Below, piece after piece: positions 32,642 through 40,897 of a stretch of DNA of 64,000 nt. Both the position numbers and the translations under genes were made by a program. The notes below the pieces were generated by a model. The model saw only the letters and a program-made list of their open reading frames with translations, was not told the origin of the DNA and made no database searches. Source of the stretch: Lewinellaceae bacterium (GTDB lineage: Bacteria > Bacteroidota > Bacteroidia > Chitinophagales > Saprospiraceae); contig JACJXZ010000015.1 of NCBI GenBank assembly GCA_020636375.1, positions 124,001 through 188,000 on the forward strand, in the 5' to 3' direction. The first letter of the stretch is position 1. Each line of letters begins with the position of its first letter.

Positions 32642-35530
32642 TCAAATCTCGCTCGGGGAAACACCAAAAGCCTCCTTAAAGCAAGTAGAGAAATACGCCA
32701 GGCTGTTGAAACCGACCATGAAAGCCACTTCGGAGGCGTTGCCGGCTTTTTGCTCCAGAAGTGCTCTGGCGCGTTGCAGGCGCATCTCTTTGATCACCTG
32801 GCTGGGAGACTTGCCGCTCAGGGCCCGGAGCTTGCGGTGCAGCTGGCTGCGGCTCAGGCTCATGGCGTTGGCCAGTTCGGGAACGCCGAAGGTTTCCTCT
32901 TCCATATTTTGCTCAATTGCTTCAGCTATCCGGTTGAGGAAGGCCTCATCGGCAGAGGCGGCTGCGATTTCCTGAGGCTTGAAGGTGACCTCCCTGCTGA
33001 AGCGCTCGCGCCAGCGGCGGCCCCGTTCCAGCAGGTTGTGTACCCTCAGCCGCAATTCCTCGGCGTCGAACGGCTTGGTGAGATAGTCGTCGGCACCCTG
33101 CTCCAGCCCTTCGAGTTTGTCTTCCCGTTCGGCTTTGGCGGTTAGCATGATTACAGGGATATGGCTGGTGGCTTCCTGTTCTTTGATCCGGCGGCAAAGT
33201 TCTACGCCATCCATCCCGGGCATCATCACGTCGGTGAGGATAAGGCTGGGGACCTCCCGGGTGGCCAGCTCCAACCCTTCCAACCCGTCAACAGCCGGCA
33301 ACACCCGGTACTGTGCCTGCAACTGATCTGTTATATACCGGCGAACTTCTTCGTTGTCTTCAACGACCAGAATGATTTCTTCAGAGGAAAGAGCCGGGAC
33401 TACAGAAGCTGTTGATTTGGTGAGCCCTATTGGTGCCATAGCATCCATGGCCCCGACATGCGCCGGGGTGTCGCTTAGCTCTACATCCACGCCCTGTCCT
33501 CGTTCCCCGGCCGGGGGAACATCCATCGCATCTCCTTTCTGCTCCACCAAAACTCCCCTCTTCAGCACGGCCTCCCCAATCGGCAAAGACACCAGAAAGG
33601 TACTGCCTTTGCCTTCTTCGCTCTGCGCCTCAACGCGGCCGCCGTGGAGTTCTGCCAGCTCTTTGACCAGGGCCAGGCCAATGCCGGTTGCCGCCCCCTC
33701 TGCCTTCCCCGAGGGGGGAGGATTGGCAATAAGGGGCCGTTTCGGCGGGCCATCTTCCGGAACCTCCCTCCCTCGGGGAGATCGAAGGGGGCCGGGAGGT
33801 GCTGAATAAAACCGTTCAAAAATGCGCGGCAATTCCGACTGCCGGATGCCGATCCCGTTGTCCTGCACTTTCAGATGCAGCCGCCGCCCGTTCTCCAGCC
33901 CCTTTGCCTGCAGGCTTACCCGGCCTTCTTCGCCGGTGAATTTAAAGGCGTTGGACAGCAGGTTAGATAATATCTTTTCCAATTTATCCCGGTCGAAATA
34001 AGCCGTATGGAGGCCCTCTCCGACTTCGATGTTGTATTGGATCTGTTTGCGGTCGGCCATGCTTTCGAAAGAATGGGCGATGGCCCGGATGAAGCGGCCG
34101 GCGTCGCCCTGCTCCAGGTGTAGTTCCATGCGGCCGCCTTCCAGCTTGCTGAGGTCCAGGAGTTGGTTGACCAGCCGGAGCAGGCGCTCGCTGTTGCGCA
34201 ACATGATGCGGTAGTACTTCTGATAGTCGCCCTGGAAGCGGCCCTGGGCCATTTCCAGCAGCGGCCCTTTGATGAGGGTCAGGGGGGTGCGGAATTCATG
34301 GCTGATGTTGGCGAAAAAATTGGACTTGATGCGGTTCAGTTCCCGCAGCTTATCCGACTCGGCTCTTTCCAGTTCAGCCTGTTTCTTGCGCAGGCGGGCG
34401 CGGCTGCGCGCCCAGAACACCAGGGAGCTCAGGGCCAGTATGGCCAGGAGCGCTCCGTAGAGGATGCGGTTGCGGGCGCTGCGCTGCCGGGAAAGCTCCA
34501 GCTCTGCCTGGGCCAGCTCTTTTTCCTTTTGCTCCGTCTGATATTTGGCTTCCATTTCGGCTACGCTTTCTATCACCTTTTGGTTGTTGATAGAGTCCTT
34601 AGCCTCCAGGAGCAAGGCCTGGTATTCGAATGCCTGCCGGTATTCGCCCTTTTGCCGGTAGGCGTCGGCCAGGGATTGGTAAGGGAGGGTGAGCAGAGAG
34701 TAGCTGCCCACAGCTCTGGCTATTTCCAATGATTGGTGAAAATAGGGCAGGGCTTCATCCACCCGCCCTTCTTTCTGGAAGGTGGCGCCGATATTGTTCA
34801 AGTCGTTGGCAATGCCGCTCTTGTCGCCCAGGGCCCGCCGGATTTCCAATGCCTGTCCGAAATAGCTCCTGGCTTTTTCGTAGTTCTTTTTTTCCACAAG
34901 CACTGCGCCGATGTTGCCCAGCAGCAGGCCCTCGCCGAATTTCTCGTCCAGCGCTCTTGCCAGCCCCAGGGCCTCCTCATAGTTTTTCAACGCCGCGTCC
35001 CATTGTTCTGCCCGGAACTGGTTGAGGCCGATATTGGTCAGCGCCCGCGCCATGCCCAGCGAATCGCCGAGTTCCTTTTTCAGTTTCAGGGAACGTTCCT
35101 GGTATCGGAGAGCATTTTCAAGGTCTCCGCGCTCGGAATAGATGATCCCGATGTTGCCGAGCGTGGTGGATGCGTTTTGCTGCAGGCCGCTGGCCTCGGC
35201 GATAGCCAGGGCTTCAAAGTAATACTCCAGCGCCTTGTCCTGGTCGCCTTTGAACCAAAACGCTCCTCCCAGGGTGTTGAGGCTGATCGTTTTTAACAAA
35301 GGCTTCTCCGCCTTTTCGGCATATTCCAGGGATTTTTTTCCCAGCAATATTGCCGAATCGGAGTTGGTGCGATAATAACCGGCGCATAGTTCTACCAGGT
35401 AAAACCATTGCGCCGAGTCGCCTTCCGCCCGGCTCAGGCCCCGCCAAAGGGAATCAACCGGCGTTTTCTGAGCCGCCCCCATTACTGCCGTTAACAGCAA
35501 AAATATCAAGCAGGCATTTCGTATAGCCAT
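32642..35530 (-). CDS. One-piece hybrid two-component regulator: TPR, histidine kinase, receiver, AraC HTH
   Basis: A 962-residue protein from ATG 35530 with signal peptide MAIRNACLIFLLLTAVMGAA. Domains: TPR repeats about 80-310 (periplasmic sensor), coiled linker, transmembrane helix about 356-373, dimerisation domain with phospho-acceptor His411 (FFANISHEFRTPLTLIKGPL), ATPase boxes (NLLSNAFKF, DNGIGI, TGIGLAL), receiver with Asp767 (LILTDVMMPGMDG) and Lys819, and an AraC HTH about 865-962. Residues 577-614, between FERFYSA and TGIGLAL in the ATP lid, and 652-718, between kinase and receiver, contain Pro/Gly/Arg-rich stretches encoded by palindromic repeat DNA. Signal unknown. Longer starts run through another palindrome. 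Confidence 0.93.
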   Translation of the reverse strand: MAIRNACLIFLLLTAVMGAAQKTPVDSLWRGLSRAEGDSAQWFYLVELCAGYYRTNSDSAILLGKKSLEYAEKAEKPLLKTISLNTLGGAFWFKGDQDKALEYYFEALAIAEASGLQQNASTTLGNIGIIYSERGDLENALRYQERSLKLKKELGDSLGMARALTNIGLNQFRAEQWDAALKNYEEALGLARALDEKFGEGLLLGNIGAVLVEKKNYEKARSYFGQALEIRRALGDKSGIANDLNNIGATFQKEGRVDEALPYFHQSLEIARAVGSYSLLTLPYQSLADAYRQKGEYRQAFEYQALLLEAKDSINNQKVIESVAEMEAKYQTEQKEKELAQAELELSRQRSARNRILYGALLAILALSSLVFWARSRARLRKKQAELERAESDKLRELNRIKSNFFANISHEFRTPLTLIKGPLLEMAQGRFQGDYQKYYRIMLRNSERLLRLVNQLLDLSKLEGGRMELHLEQGDAGRFIRAIAHSFESMADRKQIQYNIEVGEGLHTAYFDRDKLEKILSNLLSNAFKFTGEEGRVSLQAKGLENGRRLHLKVQDNGIGIRQSELPRIFERFYSAPPGPLRSPRGREVPEDGPPKRPLIANPPPSGKAEGAATGIGLALVKELAELHGGRVEAQSEEGKGSTFLVSLPIGEAVLKRGVLVEQKGDAMDVPPAGERGQGVDVELSDTPAHVGAMDAMAPIGLTKSTASVVPALSSEEIILVVEDNEEVRRYITDQLQAQYRVLPAVDGLEGLELATREVPSLILTDVMMPGMDGVELCRRIKEQEATSHIPVIMLTAKAEREDKLEGLEQGADDYLTKPFDAEELRLRVHNLLERGRRWRERFSREVTFKPQEIAAASADEAFLNRIAEAIEQNMEEETFGVPELANAMSLSRSQLHRKLRALSGKSPSQVIKEMRLQRARALLEQKAGNASEVAFMVGFNSLAYFSTCFKEAFGVSPSEI
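33491..33520. repeat. Repeat core inside the kinase-receiver linker
   Basis: GTTCCCCGGCCGGGGGAAC (33502-33520) is a perfect palindrome with 7-bp arms. Bases 33491-33515 match GTCCTCGTTCCTCGGCCGGG of the 70-bp repeat (49676-49697) with one substitution and a two-base difference just before it. Confidence 0.65.
33692..33801. repeat. Palindromic insertion in the kinase ATP-lid coding sequence
   Basis: CCTTCCCCGAGGGGGGAGG at 33703-33721 is the imperfect inverted counterpart of CCTCCCTCCCTCGGGGAGA at 33763-33781; pairing extends through CCCCCT/AGGGGG outside. It encodes the residues 577-614 stretch and keeps the frame. Confidence 0.75.
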
Positions 35531-35609
35531 ACAAACATGTTTGCGGTTTGTCGGCTTGAATTTAAGAAAAAGTCCGGCATCGGCAAATCGGGGGAGAAAA
35601 GAGGGAAGC

Positions 35610-35732
35610 GTGTACAGGTACATTTGTGCATTCGTGCATTCGGTGTGCCCGGGGGTAGCCGGTCCGCCAGGCTGGCGGCAATCCGGCATGGCCCCCTTCA
35701 CAAATGCACAAATGCACGAAAGCACAAATGCA
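35610..35732. repeat. Long hairpin with CATTTGTGCATT arms
   Basis: Outer arms of CATTTGTGCATTCGTGCATT (35620-35640) and AAATGCACAAATGCACGAAA words (35702-35722), inner stem GGGGGTAGCCGG/CCGGCATGGCCCCC, centre CCGCCAGGCTGGCGG. It covers nearly the whole gap between the kinase leader and the lipoprotein stop at 35745. Confidence 0.8.
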
Positions 35733-35744
35733 CATCTTCACTGC

Positions 35745-36959
35745 TCACTCAATCGCAAAAACCACTGAGCTGGCTACCCCGCCGATCAATCCGCCGACCA
35801 AAGCGCCTTTGGGGCCTCCGATGGCGCCGGCGGCGGCGCCGATCCCTGCGCCGAACGCATCGGCAAAGAACCCTTCGCGGATGCCGAACAGTTGCGGCCC
35901 CTGGAAAGGAACCGGCTGGCGGGCAGCCCAGAAGTACAGGCTGTAGCGGGCCACCGAAGCGGCAATCAGCGGCTTTTCGGCCGAAGCGGTGCCCTGGTCC
36001 TGCATCCAGCCTGCTTCGAGGGTGCGGATGGCAGCCAGCAGGTGTACCACATCGGCGCGCCCTTCCAGGGGATGCTCCTGCAGCAATTGGAAAAGGCGGG
36101 CGAGCTGGTGGCGGTTGACTTCGTCAACGTCCAGGCGCTCCAGGGCGGTTTTGAAATCCCCCAGGCTGGCCTCGCGCATCAGGCCGCCTTCGTGGCTGGT
36201 GTAGGCATAGAGGAATTTGGGCATGGCGAAAGCAGCGGCCGATTCATCGACGGCCATGGCTTCCATCACGGCCCACTCCAGGACGGTCCGTTGCTGCTCG
36301 TCCCGCGTCCGGCCGGCAAAAGCCGGTTCGGCCCCGATGCGGTAGAGCAGGGCCTGGAGCTGCTCGTTGTGCCGGCGGCCCACTTCGTCGTAGGGGTTAT
36401 ACAGGTTGGCGGGGTCGACGGACTCCTGGGGTTCCTGCACGGTGAAATGAATGGTGTTGTTGACGCCGGCAGCGTCGGCCGTCTCCTGAATGGCGCGCTC
36501 TTCATTGACTACTGCACGAATGGCCGCGCCGGCCTCCAACGCCAGGAATACTTGCCGCTGGCGGTGGTAGTTGCAGCCGTCGTCGCGGCTGTTGTTGTCG
36601 CAGAGCGCGTCGCAGGTGTACGTCCAGCCTTCCACCTCTTCGCATTTGCTGTTTTGGCAGCACTTCCCGCTGGGGATGCCGGCCAGGTTGATGTCGAAGG
36701 AGTGGAGCAGGCGGGTTTCTTCGTAGATGCGCACGGGGAAACTGCCTTGGGGGGCAACTACGCCGGGAATGACGCTGACGTCCAGGTTGAGAGCAAACAG
36801 GCCGTCCTCTGCCTGCTGGAGGCGAATCTCGGTTATGCTGATGTCCCTGACTCGGGGAATGTCCGGTTCGGGAGTCGGCACGGTGGTTTCATCCTGGCAG
36901 GCAGTGAAAGCGAAAAGGGAAAGGGCGATGAAAATGAAGAACAAATTGATGGTTTTCAT
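35745..36959 (-). CDS. Lipoprotein with C-terminal glycine-zipper segment, function unknown
   Basis: A 404-residue protein with lipoprotein signal MKTINLFFIFIALSLFAFTA followed by Cys21. A beta-rich N-terminal domain (residues about 35-170) has a Cys cluster (GKCCQNSKCEEVEGWTYTCD then ALCDNNSRDDGCNYH) suggesting disulfides. The middle (190-340) is helical and rich in Glu/Arg. The last 40 residues (FFADAFGAGIGAAAGAIGGP, then GALVGGLIGGVASSVVFAIE) form a Gly/Ala zipper of the kind that inserts in membranes. I do not recognise the family. It is monocistronic, with hairpins on both sides. Confidence 0.8.
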   Translation of the reverse strand: MKTINLFFIFIALSLFAFTACQDETTVPTPEPDIPRVRDISITEIRLQQAEDGLFALNLDVSVIPGVVAPQGSFPVRIYEETRLLHSFDINLAGIPSGKCCQNSKCEEVEGWTYTCDALCDNNSRDDGCNYHRQRQVFLALEAGAAIRAVVNEERAIQETADAAGVNNTIHFTVQEPQESVDPANLYNPYDEVGRRHNEQLQALLYRIGAEPAFAGRTRDEQQRTVLEWAVMEAMAVDESAAAFAMPKFLYAYTSHEGGLMREASLGDFKTALERLDVDEVNRHQLARLFQLLQEHPLEGRADVVHLLAAIRTLEAGWMQDQGTASAEKPLIAASVARYSLYFWAARQPVPFQGPQLFGIREGFFADAFGAGIGAAAGAIGGPKGALVGGLIGGVASSVVFAIE

Positions 36960-37411
36960 GGCGTGAACTTTTTTGGTAATTGTTTACCACAAGTATAAGC
37001 TGGCCATGGTGGGGCTTCAAGTTCACTTTTGGATGGGTTTTGCGGAAGGTGGGCGGGAGGGTAATCGGGTTTAATGAAATTTTTATTTGTAGTAATTTAA
37101 TCTTCAGGTTTTTAAGGTGTTTGTTTTCTTGTACATAAAACATCCCTTTTTGGGAAGCCTTCGGAGAAAAATGGCAGGGGCTGCCTGCGTATCGGGATTA
37201 AAAGGTAACTATTTAGGTGGGCCTGATGCCTTTGCCACGAAGACACCAAGACACAAAGATTGCACAAAGCCTTGGTGCGATCTTTGTGTCTTGGTGTCTT
37301 GGTGTCTAAAAAGTGGAGGGCTACTAAATAGTTACATTAAAAGTGTTTTTTGCGCAGGGGATGAGGGGGTTTCAAGATTCCCGGGATCTGGTAAACTGCA
37401 GAAACGTCGCA
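36960..37411. other. Intergenic region, 452 bases, containing one structured hairpin
   Basis: Apart from the element at 37205-37335, this is an A+T-rich leader for the lipoprotein (37030-37140) with no gene. Confidence 0.5.
37205..37335. mobile_element. 131-bp element with GTAACTATTTAG termini
   Basis: Termini GTAACTATTTAG (37205-37216) and CTAAATAGTTAC (37324-37335) are perfect inverted repeats. Inside is a perfect 18-bp stem, GACACCAAGACACAAAGA (37242-37259) with TCTTTGTGTCTTGGTGTC (37281-37298). The terminal 15-mer GGTAACTATTTAGGT also occurs at 14353-14367, and TTTGTGCGTCTTCGTGCC-style words occur at 39500-39535. Confidence 0.75.
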
Positions 37412-37906
37412 TTACTTCAGCCCTCTGATCCAATCGACGAACAACACAAACCCTCCCTCCTGTTTATCTGCGATCAGAAAACCCACTTCTCTGATCCCGG
37501 CGGCCTCGACCGGCGGTACGCCTTCCAGGGTGCGGCCGCGGAAGGTGGGGATGAAGTCCGCCAGGTTGAACTCGTGGGTGGTCCATTCTTCTTTTTGGGT
37601 GTCAAAGTCCATTTTGTAGGACACCCGGCTGAAGGGGCCGGAAGTGCGGATGCGGAAGCTGTATCTTTTTCCGTCACCTTTCACGCGGGCGGCGATTTGG
37701 GCAATATCAGAAGGAGCCGGTTCTTTCAGGGCTGCCCGGGTGGAGGCGAAGCCGCCGTTATTCTCCAGGGAGACTGTGCCGGAAAACCGGGCTGTCCCAT
37801 CATCCAGTACCTCGATGCGGCTGCGGGACCGGCCGCCCATGACGCCGTCGTTGACGACGATCCAGTCGAGGTGGGCCTCCTTGTCAAATTCTTCAATGTA
37901 CAGCAT
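37412..37906 (-). CDS. CIA30-family protein
   Basis: A 164-residue protein matching the complex I intermediate-associated protein 30 family: DWIVVNDGVMGGRSRSRIEV, FSGTVSLENNGGFASTRA, VKGDGKRYSFRIRTSGPF and the terminal GFLIADKQEGGFVLFVDWI are the conserved beta-sandwich blocks. In bacteria these are stand-alone galactose-binding-like domains of unclear role; the mitochondrial chaperone function should not be transferred. There is no signal peptide, so it is probably cytoplasmic. ATG 37906 gives MLYIEEFDKEAHLDW, a normal family N-terminus. Confidence 0.87.
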   Translation of the reverse strand: MLYIEEFDKEAHLDWIVVNDGVMGGRSRSRIEVLDDGTARFSGTVSLENNGGFASTRAALKEPAPSDIAQIAARVKGDGKRYSFRIRTSGPFSRVSYKMDFDTQKEEWTTHEFNLADFIPTFRGRTLEGVPPVEAAGIREVGFLIADKQEGGFVLFVDWIRGLK

Positions 37907-38309
37907 TTTAAAGGATTTACAGGTTAGGATAGTTACCCAGCCAGAATCGACATGGCTAACAGGGTAGATGGGTTATTGTTGACGGCAGGGGCATCTTTTC
38001 ACAAACCTGTATAGCTGTTCTCGTCAGGACAAGAATTGACAAGTTTTGCCAGGGTAGTAGACTGGAACCAAACTTGTCAAGTCTAACACGATAGCAGGAG
38101 CTGCCCCCGAAAAGGCAACTCCCATGCTATCATCAATAAAAACATATTTTTGCCGGAAAGCGAAACGGCTCGGAGGAGGCTATAAGTGTTTCCCTTTCCG
38201 GCGGGCTTACGCCGGGCCGCCAATAACCAATTTTACCCTTCGGCTTCGCTCAGAGCAAAGCCGAGAGGTAACCAATAACGAATAACCTCCCAACTGGCCT
38301 CCAACCGCC
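37907..38309. other. Intergenic region, 403 bases, with two hairpins
   Basis: TTGACAAGTTT (38036-38046) pairs with AAACTTGTCAA (38070-38080), and GATAGCA...GCC (38090) pairs with GGC...TGCTATC (to 38131). Further on, GGCGGGCTTACGCCGGGCCGCC and CGGCTTCGCTC/GAGCAAAGCCG form small stems near 38197-38265. GGAGGCTATAAGTGT at about 38175 recurs at about 9749. No gene is seen. Confidence 0.55.
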
Positions 38310-39275
38310 TTACTGCCCACTGGCCTCCGCCACGACCTTATTCTCAATAACCGGCACCGTTTGCAGGTATGCCCAGATGGCGGAGATATCCTCGTCCGTC
38401 ATAAGGGTGAACTTGGGCATGGCGGTACTCAGCCCCTGGCCGTCGGCGCCCTGGCCGAAACGGACGGCATTGGCGAACTGCTCTTCCGTCCAGTTGCCCA
38501 GGCCGTGTTCGCGGTGCATGGTGAGGTTGGCGGAGGGTGCCCCATCAGCCCGGTTCTGGGGGTTGGAAACCATATTGCCGCCACCGAAGTAACCCTGGGA
38601 GTTTTCCGGCACCACTTCGTCGACGGTTTCGAAGCTGGCGGAGTGGCACATGTAGCACATCATCGTTCCGTCGGCCAGGTATTTCCCGTAGGCTACCTCG
38701 TCGCTTTTTGAGGGGGCAGTGATCTCCGCTTCCGGGTAGGGCAGGGGTTTCATGGCCAGGTTGCACACTACCTTGGCGAGCAGGGTGGGTTCGTGGGGTG
38801 GTTGTTTTATTTCGGACGGTTGCACCCGGGGGGCGTCCGAACGAAGGTAGGCGATGATGCTTTTCAGGTCCTCGTCGCTTATGAGATTGAGGCGAGGCAT
38901 AAAGGAAGGGGCGAACTGCCCGTCCCGTTTGATCCCGGTACGCAGCAGGTACATCAGTTCCCCGTCTGTGTATTTCCCGATGCCGGCCTCCGGGTGCTGG
39001 GTGATGTTGGCCGCGTACCAGGTGCCGAAGCCGGGGTCGTCTTCCATCAGGGTACCGGACAGCTTGCCGTCTTTGCCCATATGGCAGATCACGCAGGTTT
39101 GGTTGACCAGGTATTCGCCCCGGGCGACGCGCTCGGGCGTGGCATCTACTGTGATGTCCGGGGCATTTACTTCGTAGTTGGGGATGCCTTTGATGTTGAA
39201 ATAAAAAGCGGCAGCGGCGATGAGCAGAGCAACTGCTCCGATGGCAACGGCGATAATTTTCAGTGCTTTCTTCAT
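38310..39275 (-). CDS. Membrane-anchored dihaem cytochrome c
   Basis: A 321-residue protein from ATG 39275: MKKALKIIAVAIGAVALLIA begins an N-terminal membrane anchor. Two cytochrome c domains follow, with haem motifs CVICH (first, in LVNQTCVICHMGKDG) and CYMCH (second, in TMMCYMCHSASF), and Met ligand candidates in SFMPRLNLIS and TAMPKFTLMT. Both domains end with the typical DEDxxxIIAYL / DEDISAIWAYLQ helix. It belongs with alcohol-dehydrogenase-type or c-type electron-transfer subunits facing the periplasm. No dehydrogenase partner is adjacent, so the donor is unknown. Confidence 0.9.
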   Translation of the reverse strand: MKKALKIIAVAIGAVALLIAAAAFYFNIKGIPNYEVNAPDITVDATPERVARGEYLVNQTCVICHMGKDGKLSGTLMEDDPGFGTWYAANITQHPEAGIGKYTDGELMYLLRTGIKRDGQFAPSFMPRLNLISDEDLKSIIAYLRSDAPRVQPSEIKQPPHEPTLLAKVVCNLAMKPLPYPEAEITAPSKSDEVAYGKYLADGTMMCYMCHSASFETVDEVVPENSQGYFGGGNMVSNPQNRADGAPSANLTMHREHGLGNWTEEQFANAVRFGQGADGQGLSTAMPKFTLMTDEDISAIWAYLQTVPVIENKVVAEASGQ

Positions 39276-39581
39276 GACAATTGGGTTTTTACTGATGATG
39301 AATGTCGTTTGAGAAGTACCTTGCAAAGGTATAGGCAGGCGGTAGAGGCTGTTTTAAATAATGTCGCAAAGGTTTGTAAATTTGTCGCAGCTCGCTTTAT
39401 ATATGCCATTTCCGGCACTTCCTGCCGGGTGACGTGTCCTGATAAGGAGGAGAAAGGAAACAGGCGGGCACAAATCCTGATGGTTGTCCGGAATCAAGCC
39501 TTTGTGCGTCTTCGTGCCTTAGTGTCTTCGTGGCTGAGTATCATGTTCAGTAATTTTTAAACTAAAAAAATATATCGCAAA
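39276..39581. other. Intergenic region, 306 bases, divergent promoters
   Basis: This contains leaders for the cytochrome (minus) and phosphofructokinase (plus). The stretch 39495-39540 (TTTGTGCGTCTTCGTGCC, TTAGTGTCTTCGTGGC) matches in style the inner arms of the element at 37205. No gene is seen. Confidence 0.4.
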
Positions 39582-40859
39582 ATGCCTAAGAAAAAAGCAC
39601 CCGCTCAGAAGTCGATTGCCATCCTGTGTGCGGGCGGCCCGGCACCGGGCATTAACACTGTCATAAGCACCATAGCCAAGGTCTTTCTGAAAGACGGCTA
39701 CCGCATCATCGGTATCCACGACGGCTACAAGAACCTCTTCAACGGCAAGGCGGAAACGGTGAACATCAATTTTCACTATGCCGACCGAATCTTTCCCCGC
39801 GGGGGCTCCACCCTGCGCATGAGCCGCTACAAGCCTAAGGATGACGAGTTCTCCGCTGATTTTTTCCTGGACAACAACGTCAAGCTGCTGGTGACCATCG
39901 GCGGCGACGATACGGCTTCCACCAGCAACCGCCTGGCCAAATACCTGGCCAAGAAAAAGGTGGAAATCCAGAATATCCACGTCCCGAAAACCATCGACAA
40001 CGACATACCGCTGCCGGACGGCATGCCCACCTTCGGTTTCAACTCCGCCAAGGACGCCGGAGTGGCCATCGGCAATACCATCTATGAAGATTCCCGCACC
40101 AGCGGCAACTGGTTCGTGATCGCCTCTATGGGCCGCTCGGCCGGGCATCTCGCTTTTGAGATCGGCGCCAGCTGCCATTTCCCCGTCATCATTATCCCCG
40201 AGATGTTCAATAAAACCAGGATCACCCTCGGTAAAGTGATCGACCTGATCATCTCTTCTATGGTCAAGCGGCTGGTCGAGGGCATCGGCTACGGAGTGGC
40301 TATCGTCAGCGAGGGAATTTTTCACGTACTGGACGACGAAGACATCAAGAACTGCGGCATTACTTTCACCTACGACGCTCACGGGCACCCGGAACTGGGC
40401 AATGTGAGCAAAGCGCACATCATCAACGTACTGGTGCAGCGAAAGCTCAAGGAACTGGATATCCAGATCAAAAGCCGCCCGGTGGAAATGGGCTACGAGC
40501 TGCGCTGCCACCGGCCGGTAGCTTATGACCTAACCCTCTGCACCATACTCGGCATGGGGGTTAAAAAGCTATTCGACCAGGGACACAAAGGCTGTATCGT
40601 TTCCACTACCCGTACTGCCGAGATCAGGCCTATTTTCCTGAAGGACATCGAAGACGAGAACGGCCTCATCCCTCCTCGCCTGGTGGACATCAATACCGAG
40701 TTCTCCCAGCTGGTGCTGAGCGACATGCACGTGCTGACCGAACAGGATTATCAAAAGGCGAAAAAATGGGTCACCATACCGGAAACTTACGATTTCTACC
40801 GGATACTAAACTGGGAAAATTCAAAAGATAAACTGAGGCAGGAGGCGGCGAAGGAATAA
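39582..40859 (+). CDS. pfp: 6-phosphofructokinase, pyrophosphate-type signature
   Basis: A 425-residue glycolytic enzyme phosphorylating fructose 6-phosphate. Conserved blocks: AILCAGGPAPGINTVIST, FPRGGSTLRMSR, VTIGGDDTASTS (107-114), HVPKTIDNDIPLP (133-145), ASMGRSAGHLAFEIGA, IIIPEMF, and EMGYELRCHRPVAYD. Asp110 in GGDD, where ATP enzymes have Gly, and Lys136 in PKTIDND, where ATP enzymes have Gly, are the established markers of PPi-dependent enzymes; the donor is inferred from them. ATG 39582 follows an A+T-rich leader. The next gene begins 38 bases downstream. Confidence 0.92.
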   Translation: MPKKKAPAQKSIAILCAGGPAPGINTVISTIAKVFLKDGYRIIGIHDGYKNLFNGKAETVNINFHYADRIFPRGGSTLRMSRYKPKDDEFSADFFLDNNVKLLVTIGGDDTASTSNRLAKYLAKKKVEIQNIHVPKTIDNDIPLPDGMPTFGFNSAKDAGVAIGNTIYEDSRTSGNWFVIASMGRSAGHLAFEIGASCHFPVIIIPEMFNKTRITLGKVIDLIISSMVKRLVEGIGYGVAIVSEGIFHVLDDEDIKNCGITFTYDAHGHPELGNVSKAHIINVLVQRKLKELDIQIKSRPVEMGYELRCHRPVAYDLTLCTILGMGVKKLFDQGHKGCIVSTTRTAEIRPIFLKDIEDENGLIPPRLVDINTEFSQLVLSDMHVLTEQDYQKAKKWVTIPETYDFYRILNWENSKDKLRQEAAKE

Positions 40860-40897
40860 AATTCCTATTTTCGTCAGGAAAGAAAACGAAAACCACC

